DNA of 13,408 nt from JAVWGW01 sp036655915 (GTDB lineage: Bacteria; Actinomycetota; Coriobacteriia; Coriobacteriales; Eggerthellaceae), in assembly GCA_036655915.1 (NCBI GenBank), contig JAVVPE010000042.1:1-13408 (forward strand), written 5' to 3'. The translations under genes and the position numbers were made by a program. Of the stretch, positions 1 to 6,596 are shown in pieces. The notes beneath the pieces were generated by a model, which saw nothing but the letters and a program-made list of their open reading frames with translations, had not been told where the DNA came from and searched no databases. Positions within the stretch are counted from its first letter, which is position 1. Each line of letters opens with the position of its first letter.

Positions 1-122
1 TTCTGCCTCTCATTCTGGGATACCCCTCTTTCCCCCAGTTAATGTTACTCACACATGCGCTATCCCCGCCACGTGGATTATCGAAAGCGCCGTAAAACCC
101 CTTTCTTTAGATATGAGGATAT

Positions 123-143
123 AAGGCGCTTCGCCTTTAGGCG
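123..143 (+). repeat. Left-end hairpins of the tnpB element
   Basis: Two mutually exclusive hairpins share one arm. AAGGCG (123-128) pairs with CGCCTT (132-137) across CTT, while CGCC (132-135) pairs with GGCG (140-143) across TTTA. The second form repeats the core of the right-end hairpin. In IS200/IS605 elements such subterminal hairpins are recognised by TnpA; whether that holds here is inference. Confidence 0.5.
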
Positions 144-171
144 AACAAAAGTTCGTTTTGTATGGTATAAT
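142..171 (+). promoter_or_regulatory. tnpB promoter with LexA/SOS-box-like palindrome
   Basis: CGAACAAAAGTTCG at 142-155 is a CGAAC-N4-GTTCG palindrome, the form of the Gram-positive/actinobacterial LexA (DinR) operator. Eleven bases later comes an extended -10, TGGTATAAT (163-171; TATAAT at 166-171), with no good -35, as is usual for extended -10 promoters. The palindrome covers the -35/spacer region, a position suited to repression. It overlaps the left-end 12-mer by two bases, so it seems to belong to the element rather than to the host flank. A second short palindrome, ACAAAA-GTTCG-TTTTGT (145-161), overlaps it. Confidence 0.6.
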
Positions 172-230
172 CATTCCTGTAGAAGAAGTAGAGGCGCTGT
201 CGCGTACAGCTGTAAGAAGAGGTGTGGGGT

Positions 231-1388
231 GTGGATAAAGCATATGAATATCGTCTATACCCCACTGCACATCAGCGTGAGTTGATGGCAAAGACCTTCG
301 GGTGTTGCCGCTGGGTATACAACAAGGTTCTTGCAATGCGCCAAGATGAATACAGGGCACAGCAAAAAACAAAAGGCATCAATTCCTACATCACCCAAAT
401 TCCGCTGTGGAAGAAAACTGAGGAACCTTGGCTTGCCGAAGCTGATTCTATGGCGCTGCAACAATCCCTTCGTGACTTGGACAAGGCATACAAAAACTTC
501 TTTCGCAATCCTGGCAAAGTTGGTTTTCCTCGCTTCAAATCCAAGCGAAACAATCGAAAAAGCTATCGCACCAACAATGTTTCAATTGTTGGCGATAAAC
601 AGGTAAAACTTCCTAAACTGGGGATAGTCAAAGCTCGTATAAGCCGCCCTATTGAAGGGCGCATCCTGTCAGCTACCGTAAAGCAAGTGCCCAGTGGTAA
701 GTATTACGTGACCATTTGCTGTACGGATGTGTCTTGTCCAAATGTTAAGTGCGCGACAATTGAAATGCTTGGAATTGACGCTGGTATTCACGATATAGCT
801 ACCTGTTCAACAGGCAAGCATATGCAAAACCCCAAGAATTTTGCCAAGAGTGCAAAGAAGCTTGCAAGGCAGCAACGGAAGTTGTCCCGCAAGCAAAAAG
901 GCTCTCAGAACCGTGAGAAACAACGAGTGCGTGTGGCTCGTGTGCACGAAAAGATAGCAAACCAAAGAAAAGATAGCTTACACAAGTTCACAACAGCTGT
1001 GGTAAGTGAAAGCCAAGCTATTGCAGTTGAGGATTTGAACGTAGCGGGTATGAAGAAAAACCACTGCCTTGCCAAAGCGATAAGTGACGCAAGTATGTCA
1101 GAAATGATTCGACAGCTTGAATACAAGTGTGCCTGGCATGGGCGTGATTTTGTAAAAGTGGGCAGGTTTTTTGCATCAAGCAAGACATGCAGTACGTGTG
1201 GATACAGATACAGCGAACTCACCCTTGCCCAGCGAGAGTGGAAGTGCCCTGATTGCGGCACCCACCACGACCGTGATGTAAACGCTGCAATAAACATTGC
1301 TTGTGAAGGAATACGACTTTTAAAAGGTACCGCAGGGCTTGCGGGAACCTCAGGTGTAAACTTGAAAACGCTTCTGGAGCAGGTGTAA
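231..1388 (+). CDS. tnpB: TnpB family RNA-guided endonuclease
   Basis: TnpB is the OmegaRNA-guided, RuvC-like DNA nuclease of IS200/IS605 elements and an ancestor of Cas12. The N-terminus (KAYEYRLYPTAHQ) is the usual helix-turn-helix opening. The three RuvC acidic residues are present when counted from GTG 231: D183 in GIDAG, E267 in AVEDLNV and D349 in DRDVNAA. A zinc-ribbon of four cysteines (C320, C323, C339, C342) lies between the last two. At 385 aa it is full length, so it is probably active. GTG 231 is preferred because AAGAGG (217-222) sits 8 bases upstream; GTG 222 is an in-frame alternative that overlaps this site. The 3' end of the gene overlaps the predicted guide RNA. The gene is AT-richer than its neighbours. 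Confidence 0.93.
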   Translation: MDKAYEYRLYPTAHQRELMAKTFGCCRWVYNKVLAMRQDEYRAQQKTKGINSYITQIPLWKKTEEPWLAEADSMALQQSLRDLDKAYKNFFRNPGKVGFPRFKSKRNNRKSYRTNNVSIVGDKQVKLPKLGIVKARISRPIEGRILSATVKQVPSGKYYVTICCTDVSCPNVKCATIEMLGIDAGIHDIATCSTGKHMQNPKNFAKSAKKLARQQRKLSRKQKGSQNREKQRVRVARVHEKIANQRKDSLHKFTTAVVSESQAIAVEDLNVAGMKKNHCLAKAISDASMSEMIRQLEYKCAWHGRDFVKVGRFFASSKTCSTCGYRYSELTLAQREWKCPDCGTHHDRDVNAAINIACEGIRLLKGTAGLAGTSGVNLKTLLEQV

Positions 1389-1465
1389 GACCAGCCCTCC
1401 GTAGGGAGGGAAGGCTACTGGCGATGAAGGAAGAATCCCCCGCCTTTAGGCGTGGGGAGTGTCAA
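1325..1465 (+). ncRNA. Predicted omega RNA (TnpB guide scaffold)
   Basis: TnpB elements make a guide RNA from the 3' end of tnpB through the right end of the element. Three consecutive hairpins fit this. AGGT-A-CCGCA (1325-1335) pairs with TGCGG-GA-ACCT inside the gene's last codons. CCCTCC (1395-1400) pairs with GGAGGG (1405-1410). The right-end hairpin is at 1437-1457. The scaffold should end at GTCAA (1461-1465), and the guide would be the host bases from 1466 onward (ACTAGGGAAATC...). The 5' limit is arbitrary. The assignment follows from family knowledge and visible structure, not from expression data. Confidence 0.6.
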
Positions 1466-1494
1466 ACTAGGGAAATCAAAAAGGCCACCCTAGT
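1466..1494 (+). other. Stem-loop at the element/host junction upstream of metY
   Basis: ACTAGGG (1466-1472) and CCCTAGT (1488-1494) form a 7-bp inverted repeat with a 15-base loop, starting directly at the predicted right end of the tnpB element. A smaller stem, CGGT/ACCG (1499-1502, 1510-1513), follows. It may be a leftover of the metY leader or a terminator-like structure, but it has no T-run. I could not match the leader (1466-1550) to a SAM riboswitch consensus. Confidence 0.35.
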
Positions 1495-1550
1495 CGTTCG
1501 GTGGGAAAAACCGGCGCGGCAGGCGGCAGGAAAGCAGAAGGAGAACGCCC

Positions 1551-2831
1551 ATGAATGAAATGATCGGCACCACCTGCGTGCAAGGCGGCTATCGTCCCGG
1601 CGATGGCGATCCGCGCCAGGTGCCTATTTACCAGAGCACCACGTGGAAATACGACACGAGCGAACACATGGGCAAGCTGTTCGATTTGGAAGAAGCCGGC
1701 TATTTTTACACGCGCCTGCAAAACCCGACGAACGATTTCGTTGCGGCGAAAATCTGCGAGCTTGAGGGGGGCAGCGCCGCGATGCTGACTTCTTCGGGCC
1801 AGGCTGCCAACTTTTTTGCCGTGTTCAATATTGCGGCAAACGGCGACCACATCGTTGTTTCTTCGGCCGTTTATGGCGGCAGCTTCAACCTGTTTGCCCA
1901 CACCATGGCACGCATGGGGTTGGAATGCACCTTTGTGGCGCCCGATTGTTCCGATGCACAACTGGCTGCGGCATTTCGCCCCAACACGAAGGCCGTTTTT
2001 GGGGAAACCATCGCCAACCCCGCGCTTGCCGTGTTCGACATCGAGCGCTTTGCCGAAGCCGCGCATGCCCACGGCGTGCCGCTGATTGTTGATAACACCT
2101 TTGCCACGCCCATCAATTGCCGCCCGTTTGAATGGGGCGCCGATATTGTGACGCATTCCACAACGAAGTATATGGATGGCCACGGCGCAACGGTGGGCGG
2201 CTGCATTGTCGATTCGGGCAAATTCGACTGGATGGCGCAGGCGGAAAAATTCCCCGGGTTATGCCAGCCCGATGCAAGCTATCACGGTGTGGTGTATGCC
2301 GAAAGGTTTGGCCTTGAAGGGGCGTTTATCACCAAGGCAACGGCACAGTTGATGCGCGATTTTGGCGCTATTCAATCGCCGCAGAACGCCTTCCTGCTAA
2401 ATATGGGGCTTGAAAGCCTGCACGTGCGCATGGCGCAGCATTGCAAAAATGGCCAGGCGGTGGCTGAATTTTTGCAGGCGCATCCCAAAATTTCCTTCGT
2501 GCGCTATTGCGGATTGCCCCAGGATGCCTATTACGCTTTGGCGCAAAAGTATCTGCCAAACGGGTCGTGCGGCGTGGTCAGCTTTGGCCTCACCGGTGGG
2601 CGTGCGGCGGCCGAAGAATTTATGAAACACCTGAAGCTTGCCTCCATCGCCACGCATGTGGCCGATGCGCGCACCTGCGTGCTGCACCCCGCCAACGCCA
2701 CGCACCGCCAGATGAACGATGAAGAACTGATGGCAGCCGGCATCACCCCCGATTTGATTCGCCTTTCGTGCGGCATCGAATCGACCGAAGATCTTATCGC
2801 CGACCTACAACAGGCCCTGGCAGCCGTATAG
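1551..2831 (+). CDS. metY: O-acetylhomoserine sulfhydrylase-type PLP enzyme
   Basis: The 426-aa product belongs to the Cys/Met-metabolism PLP family (trans-sulfuration enzymes). Length and the text TTKYMDGHG...GGCIVDSGKFDW fit O-acetylhomoserine aminocarboxypropyltransferase, which makes homocysteine from O-acetylhomoserine and sulfide in the cytoplasm. PLP would bind K206 in STTKY, with D181 (IVDNTF) contacting the pyridine nitrogen. The phosphate-site text YTRLQNPTN (from Y53) and SSGQAA are also present. ATG 1551 is supported by AAGGAG (1538-1543) 7 bases upstream. A cystathionine synthase/lyase or methionine gamma-lyase activity cannot be excluded from sequence alone, though those are usually about 380-400 aa. 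The amidase gene begins 29 bases after the stop. The leader directly abuts the tnpB element, so native regulation may have been altered. Confidence 0.86.
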   Translation: MNEMIGTTCVQGGYRPGDGDPRQVPIYQSTTWKYDTSEHMGKLFDLEEAGYFYTRLQNPTNDFVAAKICELEGGSAAMLTSSGQAANFFAVFNIAANGDHIVVSSAVYGGSFNLFAHTMARMGLECTFVAPDCSDAQLAAAFRPNTKAVFGETIANPALAVFDIERFAEAAHAHGVPLIVDNTFATPINCRPFEWGADIVTHSTTKYMDGHGATVGGCIVDSGKFDWMAQAEKFPGLCQPDASYHGVVYAERFGLEGAFITKATAQLMRDFGAIQSPQNAFLLNMGLESLHVRMAQHCKNGQAVAEFLQAHPKISFVRYCGLPQDAYYALAQKYLPNGSCGVVSFGLTGGRAAAEEFMKHLKLASIATHVADARTCVLHPANATHRQMNDEELMAAGITPDLIRLSCGIESTEDLIADLQQALAAV

Positions 2832-2860
2832 CGCATCGATTTTCCACGAAGGGGGGAAGC

Positions 2861-3757
2861 ATGATCGAACTTTCAGATGAAAAAGTTTTGTTTGCGTTTT
2901 CGCAGGATGCACAACCGGTAATTACGGTTGATTCGGGCGAGACTGTGCGCATTCGCACCAAGGATTGCTTCGGCAACCAGGTGCAAAACGAAACCGACGA
3001 ACTGGCAACCATCGATTGGGATGCCATCAACCCAGCGACTGGCCCTGTGTTCGTGCGCGGAGCGGTTGCGGGAGGGGCGCTGAAGGTTTCCATTGACGCC
3101 ATCGAGCTTGACGACCGCATTGTTTCTTGCACGGGCGCGGGCGAGGGTTTGTGTGGGGACCGGTTCACCGGCTGGTCAACCCATTTGTCAAAGATTGAAA
3201 ATGGCCAGGTTGTCTGGGATGATAAGGTGCGCATCGACATCAATCCGATGATCGGTGTCATCGGGGTGGCGCCCGCGGGCGGTTCTGTCAATTGCGGAAC
3301 CCCTGGGTCTCACGGCGGAAACATGGACAATACCAAAATCGCTGTGGGTGCAACGCTGTATTTTCCCGTTGCATGCGACGGAGCCCTCTTCGGTTGCGGC
3401 GACATGCATGCGGTGATGGGCGATGGCGAAATCAGCGTATCCGGTGCGGAAGTGGCCGGGTATGCTACGGTTACGCTTACGGCATTGCCGAATCTGAAGC
3501 TGGCAAACCCCGTCATTGAAACCGCCACGCATTTTGGCATCATCGCTTCGGCAGAAACGTTTGATGCGGCAGCCGACCTTGCCGTTCACAACATGGTCGA
3601 TTTGGTACATGAGCGCACAGGGCAACCGAAAGATGAATTGGTCATGCTGTTTTCCTTGGTGGCTGATATCGAGGTGTGTCAAATGGTTGATCCCGAGAAA
3701 ACGGCGCGCTTTATGGTTCCGAAATATGTGCTGGAAGCCTACGATTTTGCCTGGTAA
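2861..3757 (+). CDS. Acetamidase/formamidase family protein
   Basis: The 298-aa product is of the FmdA/AmdA family, metal-dependent amidases that hydrolyse short amides (formamide, acetamide) to the acid plus ammonium. Family hallmarks are the Gly-rich stretch GVIGVAPAGG, then CGTPGSHGGNMDN, and ALFGCGDMHAVMGDGE with the conserved Asp/His/Glu cluster. No signal peptide is seen, so it is cytosolic. ATG 2861 follows AAGGGGGG (2849-2856); a longer in-frame opening from 2768 would lie inside metY and has no ribosome site. The length matches the shorter bacterial members. It sits between metY (29 bases upstream) and the permease (47 bases downstream), so the three are probably co-transcribed. The natural substrate is unknown; the permease next door might import it. 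Confidence 0.88.
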   Translation: MIELSDEKVLFAFSQDAQPVITVDSGETVRIRTKDCFGNQVQNETDELATIDWDAINPATGPVFVRGAVAGGALKVSIDAIELDDRIVSCTGAGEGLCGDRFTGWSTHLSKIENGQVVWDDKVRIDINPMIGVIGVAPAGGSVNCGTPGSHGGNMDNTKIAVGATLYFPVACDGALFGCGDMHAVMGDGEISVSGAEVAGYATVTLTALPNLKLANPVIETATHFGIIASAETFDAAADLAVHNMVDLVHERTGQPKDELVMLFSLVADIEVCQMVDPEKTARFMVPKYVLEAYDFAW

Positions 3758-3804
3758 GGCTCAAGTATTTACGCGGTAGTTTGGCAAGAGAAAAGGGGAG
3801 GAAA

Positions 3805-5229
3805 ATGGCTGAAAAAAAAGTTACCTCGAAGGCAGATACTTTGTCGCGCGGGGCGGAAGGAAGCAGCGAGCGAAGCAGCGATGCGCTTCTTGAGGAAATG
3901 GGCTACAAACCGGAGCTGAAACGTGCCATGTCGGTGACTGACATGATCGTATACGGGTTGATTTTTATGGTGCCCATCGCGCCGTTCGGCATTTACGGCG
4001 GTGTATTCGGCGATTCTGGTGGAATGCCTGCGTTGGTATATCTGGTAGGTATGATCGCCATGATTTTCACGGCGGCTTCCTATGCTATGTTGTCGCAGGA
4101 ATTCCCCGTCTCGGGTTCGGTATACGGCTACACCTCGCGCGGTTTGGGAAAAGGCATCGGCTTTGTTACCGGGTGGACGATGCTGCTTGATTACCTGCTG
4201 GTTCCCACCTTGCTTTACGTGGTGGCGGCTCAGGCAATGAGCGGTATTATTCCGGAAGTTCCGGCCGTTATTTGGGGTATTTTGTTCATAGCAATCAACA
4301 CGTTTGTGAACATCCGCGGCATAGAACTGACCATCTTGGTCAATCGTGTGGCACTGGTCTTAGAAATTATCTGCGTGTTGATTTTCCTCGTGATGGGGGC
4401 CTTGTGGCTTTCCACCGACCCGCTTTCCAACGGCTTTACGCTCACGCCGTTTTATAATCCTGAAACGTTTAGTCCCAACCTTATTATGAGTGCGGTTTCG
4501 CTGGGCGTGCTTTCGTTTTTGGGCTTTGACGGCATCGCCACGCTGTCTGAAGAAGCCAAAGATGCCAAGCGCGGTCCGGGTCGGGCCATGGTGGCGTCGC
4601 TTTTAATCGTCGGCTTTTTGTTTATGGCAGAAACGTATATCGCTGGTTGTATCAGTCCTGATGGTGCGGTGTTTGTTGACGATCCCGACAATGCGTTTTA
4701 TCTGGTGGCTCAGGTTGTCGGCGGCAAGTTCCTCTACATCGTATGCGCCGCGGCAACGGCGATTTCTTGGGGTATCTTCAACGCCTTGGCGGCTCAGACC
4801 GCTATCGCACGCATCCTGTTCGCCATGGGGCGCGACGGCAATATTCCCAAAGTGCTTTCAAAGGTTCATCCCAAGTATCAAACGCCCTATGTTGCGGCTG
4901 CTTTGGTGGGTGCGATTTCATTGGTGCTTGTTATCGTGTTTGAGCAGCTGGGCATCGACGCCATTTCGCGTCTGGTGAACTTCGGCGCCCTTACTGCCTT
5001 CTGTATCCTGCACATCACCGTTGTGTGGCATTTCTTCATCAAAGAACGCGACGGAAAATTCATCACGCACCTACTTATTCCGTTGCTTGGCTTTCTTATT
5101 GTCGGTTACACCTGGTTTGCTCTTGATAGCGCGTCGAAAACCATGGGCTTTATCTGGGTTGCCGCCGGCATCATCTACTACCTGGTGTTACATAAAGTGT
5201 TGAAAAAAGACGTGAAATTGGACGTGTAA
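3805..5229 (+). CDS. APC-superfamily amino acid/polyamine-type permease
   Basis: The 474-aa product is a polytopic membrane protein with about 12 hydrophobic segments after a roughly 40-residue hydrophilic N-terminus. The first segment (VTDMIVYGLIFMVPIAPFGI) and SFLGFDGIATLSEEAKDAKRGPGRA, the conserved text around helix 6, identify the amino acid-polyamine-organocation superfamily, resembling putrescine/amino acid importers. ATG 3805 is chosen because GGGGAGG (3795-3801) lies just upstream, though the spacing of 3 bases is short; an upstream in-frame TTG at 3781 has no ribosome site. The substrate cannot be read from sequence. Being last after an amidase suggests an amide, amino acid or amine. 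I see no clear terminator after it; a T-run at 5301-5306 has no convincing stem. Confidence 0.88.
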   Translation: MAEKKVTSKADTLSRGAEGSSERSSDALLEEMGYKPELKRAMSVTDMIVYGLIFMVPIAPFGIYGGVFGDSGGMPALVYLVGMIAMIFTAASYAMLSQEFPVSGSVYGYTSRGLGKGIGFVTGWTMLLDYLLVPTLLYVVAAQAMSGIIPEVPAVIWGILFIAINTFVNIRGIELTILVNRVALVLEIICVLIFLVMGALWLSTDPLSNGFTLTPFYNPETFSPNLIMSAVSLGVLSFLGFDGIATLSEEAKDAKRGPGRAMVASLLIVGFLFMAETYIAGCISPDGAVFVDDPDNAFYLVAQVVGGKFLYIVCAAATAISWGIFNALAAQTAIARILFAMGRDGNIPKVLSKVHPKYQTPYVAAALVGAISLVLVIVFEQLGIDAISRLVNFGALTAFCILHITVVWHFFIKERDGKFITHLLIPLLGFLIVGYTWFALDSASKTMGFIWVAAGIIYYLVLHKVLKKDVKLDV

Positions 5230-5308
5230 AACAACTGACCGTGCGGTGCTGGCTCAGGCGATTATATCTACACTTTCTGCAGATGTGGGTGATTTGGGTG
5301 TTTTTTCG

Positions 5309-5338
5309 TTGACTTCGCTTGCCCAACAATCCTATAAT
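5309..5338 (+). promoter_or_regulatory. rplM-rpsI promoter
   Basis: TTGACT at 5309-5314 and TATAAT at 5333-5338 are separated by 18 bases, a near-consensus housekeeping promoter. Transcription would start near 5345, leaving a leader of about 150 bases before rplM. Confidence 0.82.
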
Positions 5339-5344
5339 GCAAAG

Positions 5345-5496
5345 GTTCGCTTTCAAAAGCCCCGTGTGGCAGCGTGCAACGGAAACGTGCGTAACAAGGA
5401 GTCCAGACCCTGTTCGGCGTTGCTGGTGTAGGAACCCGGCATCCGTGAAACCTGCACTTTTGAAAAACGAAACTTAAGTTTATTGGAGGAATATTC
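5345..5496 (+). promoter_or_regulatory. Long 5' leader of rplM
   Basis: About 150 untranslated bases lie between the predicted start site and rplM. L13 represses its own mRNA in E. coli, and leaders of this kind often hold an autoregulatory site. Here I see only a perfect 12-bp palindrome, AAACTTAAGTTT (5470-5481), directly before the ribosome site GGAGGA (5485-5490). No named leader motif is recognised. Confidence 0.35.
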
Positions 5497-5934
5497 GTGA
5501 AAACGTATTACGCAAAACCCAGCGAAGTTGAGCGCGCGTGGGTCTTGATCGACGCTAAGGACCAAGTACTTGGTCGCGTTGCAACCAAGGCTGCTCATAT
5601 TCTCAAGGGCAAGCACAAGCCTACTTATACCCCGCATATCGATACGGGCGATTTCGTCGTTATCATCAACGCCGACAAAATCCGTGTTACGGGCAATAAG
5701 TTAACCGCCAAGGAATACTTCCGTCACAGCGGTTTTCCGGGTGGTCTGAAGTCTGAAACCCTCGAAGAGGCAATGGCTAAGCATCCCGAACGCGTTATCG
5801 AACATGCCGTCAAAGGTATGTTGCCGAAAAACACGCTCGGTCGTGCAATGGGCAAAAAGCTCAAAGTCTATGTCGGTGCGGAACATCCGCACATGGCACA
5901 ACAGCCCCAAGAGATTAAGATGGAGGACAACTAA
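5497..5934 (+). CDS. rplM: 50S ribosomal protein L13
   Basis: The 145-aa product is a full-length uL13, an early-assembly protein of the large ribosomal subunit. Characteristic text includes the opening KTYYAKPSEVERAWVLIDAKDQ, LGRVATKAAHILKGKHKP, the Gly-rich FRHSGFPGG and AVKGMLPKNTLGRAM. Translation starts at GTG 5497, with GGAGGA (5485-5490) 6 bases upstream. The stop overlaps the rpsI start by one base (TAATG), so the two are translationally coupled, the usual L13-S9 arrangement. Confidence 0.98.
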   Translation: MKTYYAKPSEVERAWVLIDAKDQVLGRVATKAAHILKGKHKPTYTPHIDTGDFVVIINADKIRVTGNKLTAKEYFRHSGFPGGLKSETLEEAMAKHPERVIEHAVKGMLPKNTLGRAMGKKLKVYVGAEHPHMAQQPQEIKMEDN

Positions 5935-6326
5935 TGGCAGGCGAAGCTATCTATTACGGCACTGGCCGCAGGAAGAACGCTATCGCTCGCGTTCGTATTG
6001 TTCCGGGCACCGGCAAGGTCACGGTCAATGGCCGCGAAGGTCTTGCATTCTTTGGTCGTCAGGCGTTGGTAAACTACGCAATCGATCCTTTTAAGATTAC
6101 CGATACGGTTGATCACTTCGACGTCATTGCTACCTGCAATGGTGGCGGCGTTGCTGGTCAAGCGGGCGCACTGCGCCACGGCATTTCTCGCGCGCTGCTT
6201 CAGGCGGGCGACTATCGTGCCGAGCTCAAAAAGGCTGGCTTCCTTACGCGCGACTCTCGTATGGTCGAACGCAAGAAGTACGGTCTGAAAAAAGCACGCA
6301 AGCGTCCGCAGTTCAGCAAGCGCTAA
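5934..6326 (+). CDS. rpsI: 30S ribosomal protein S9
   Basis: The 130-aa product is uS9 of the small subunit. Its basic C-terminal tail, ending KKARKRPQFSKR, reaches the P-site tRNA in the ribosome. Family text includes YYGTGRRKNAIARVRI, GTGKVTVNGR, GGGVAGQAGALRHGISRAL and LTRDSRMVERKKYGLKKAR. ATG 5934 shares its A with the rplM stop and has GGAGG (5922-5926) inside the end of rplM as ribosome site. A strong terminator follows 32 bases after the stop, closing the two-gene unit. Confidence 0.98.
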   Translation: MAGEAIYYGTGRRKNAIARVRIVPGTGKVTVNGREGLAFFGRQALVNYAIDPFKITDTVDHFDVIATCNGGGVAGQAGALRHGISRALLQAGDYRAELKKAGFLTRDSRMVERKKYGLKKARKRPQFSKR

Positions 6327-6358
6327 ATCTGCCGCTTGTTTGCAAGTGTTTTTCCAAG

Positions 6359-6390
6359 AACTCCGCCCTCGCAAGAGAGCGGAGTTTTTT
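6359..6390 (+). terminator. Intrinsic terminator of rplM-rpsI
   Basis: AACTCCGC (6359-6366) pairs perfectly with GCGGAGTT (6379-6386) around a 12-base loop, and the stem runs into six T (6385-6390). Confidence 0.93.
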
Positions 6391-6524
6391 GCGTTTGTAC
6401 GAAAGAAAATGAGAAAACAGCAGGCTTTAAGATACTAGCTGCGGTAAAAATGTTGGGGAGTGCGGGTTTCGGGTGTTTTCCTGGGTGCAGGGGAGGCTAG
6501 CTCGGGTACACTGTTGGAATCAAT

Positions 6525-6556
6525 TCGCGTGCATGCGAAAAGCATGTGGATCGCGA
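6525..6556 (+). promoter_or_regulatory. Two-tier stem-loop in the glnN leader
   Basis: TCGCG (6525-6529) pairs with CGCGA (6552-6556), and inside it CATGC (6532-6536) pairs with GCATG (6542-6546) around GAAAA. It ends 25 bases before the ribosome site AAGGAG (6582-6587). A weak -10-like TACACT lies at 6507-6512. I do not recognise a glutamine riboswitch. Nitrogen control through this structure is only a possibility. Confidence 0.35.
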
Positions 6557-6596
6557 TGGGTTCGTGTTGGTGTACGCGCGTAAGGAGAGTTCTAAC

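Larger units (their letters stand above)
123..1465 (+). mobile_element. Stand-alone tnpB element, IS200/IS605 (IS1341-like) type
   Basis: The element holds an intact tnpB and no tnpA within the window, so it would need a transposase supplied in trans or be a domesticated or relic copy. The right end is a bulged hairpin at 1437-1457 (CCCCCGCC, loop TTTA, GGCG-T-GGGG) followed by GTCAA at 1461-1465, which is typical of this family. The same 12-mer, CGCCTTTAGGCG, occurs at the left (132-143) and right (1441-1452). The left limit is uncertain; 123 is the first base of the left hairpin, and the true end may lie some tens of bases upstream. The coding sequence is visibly AT-richer than the genes to its right, consistent with transfer. 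Confidence 0.75.

Noticed and set aside
1..122. A gene in the first 122 bases
   Set aside because: Only a short inverted repeat, CTGGG/CCCAG (15-19 and 34-38), is seen; frames there are short and have no ribosome site or recognisable product.
1466..1550. SAM riboswitch upstream of metY
   Set aside because: Only about 85 bases are available and none of the conserved SAM riboswitch core sequences are visible.
1476..2183. A 235-codon open frame on the minus strand over metY
   Set aside because: It is antisense to a well-conserved PLP enzyme, and the product shows no family features.
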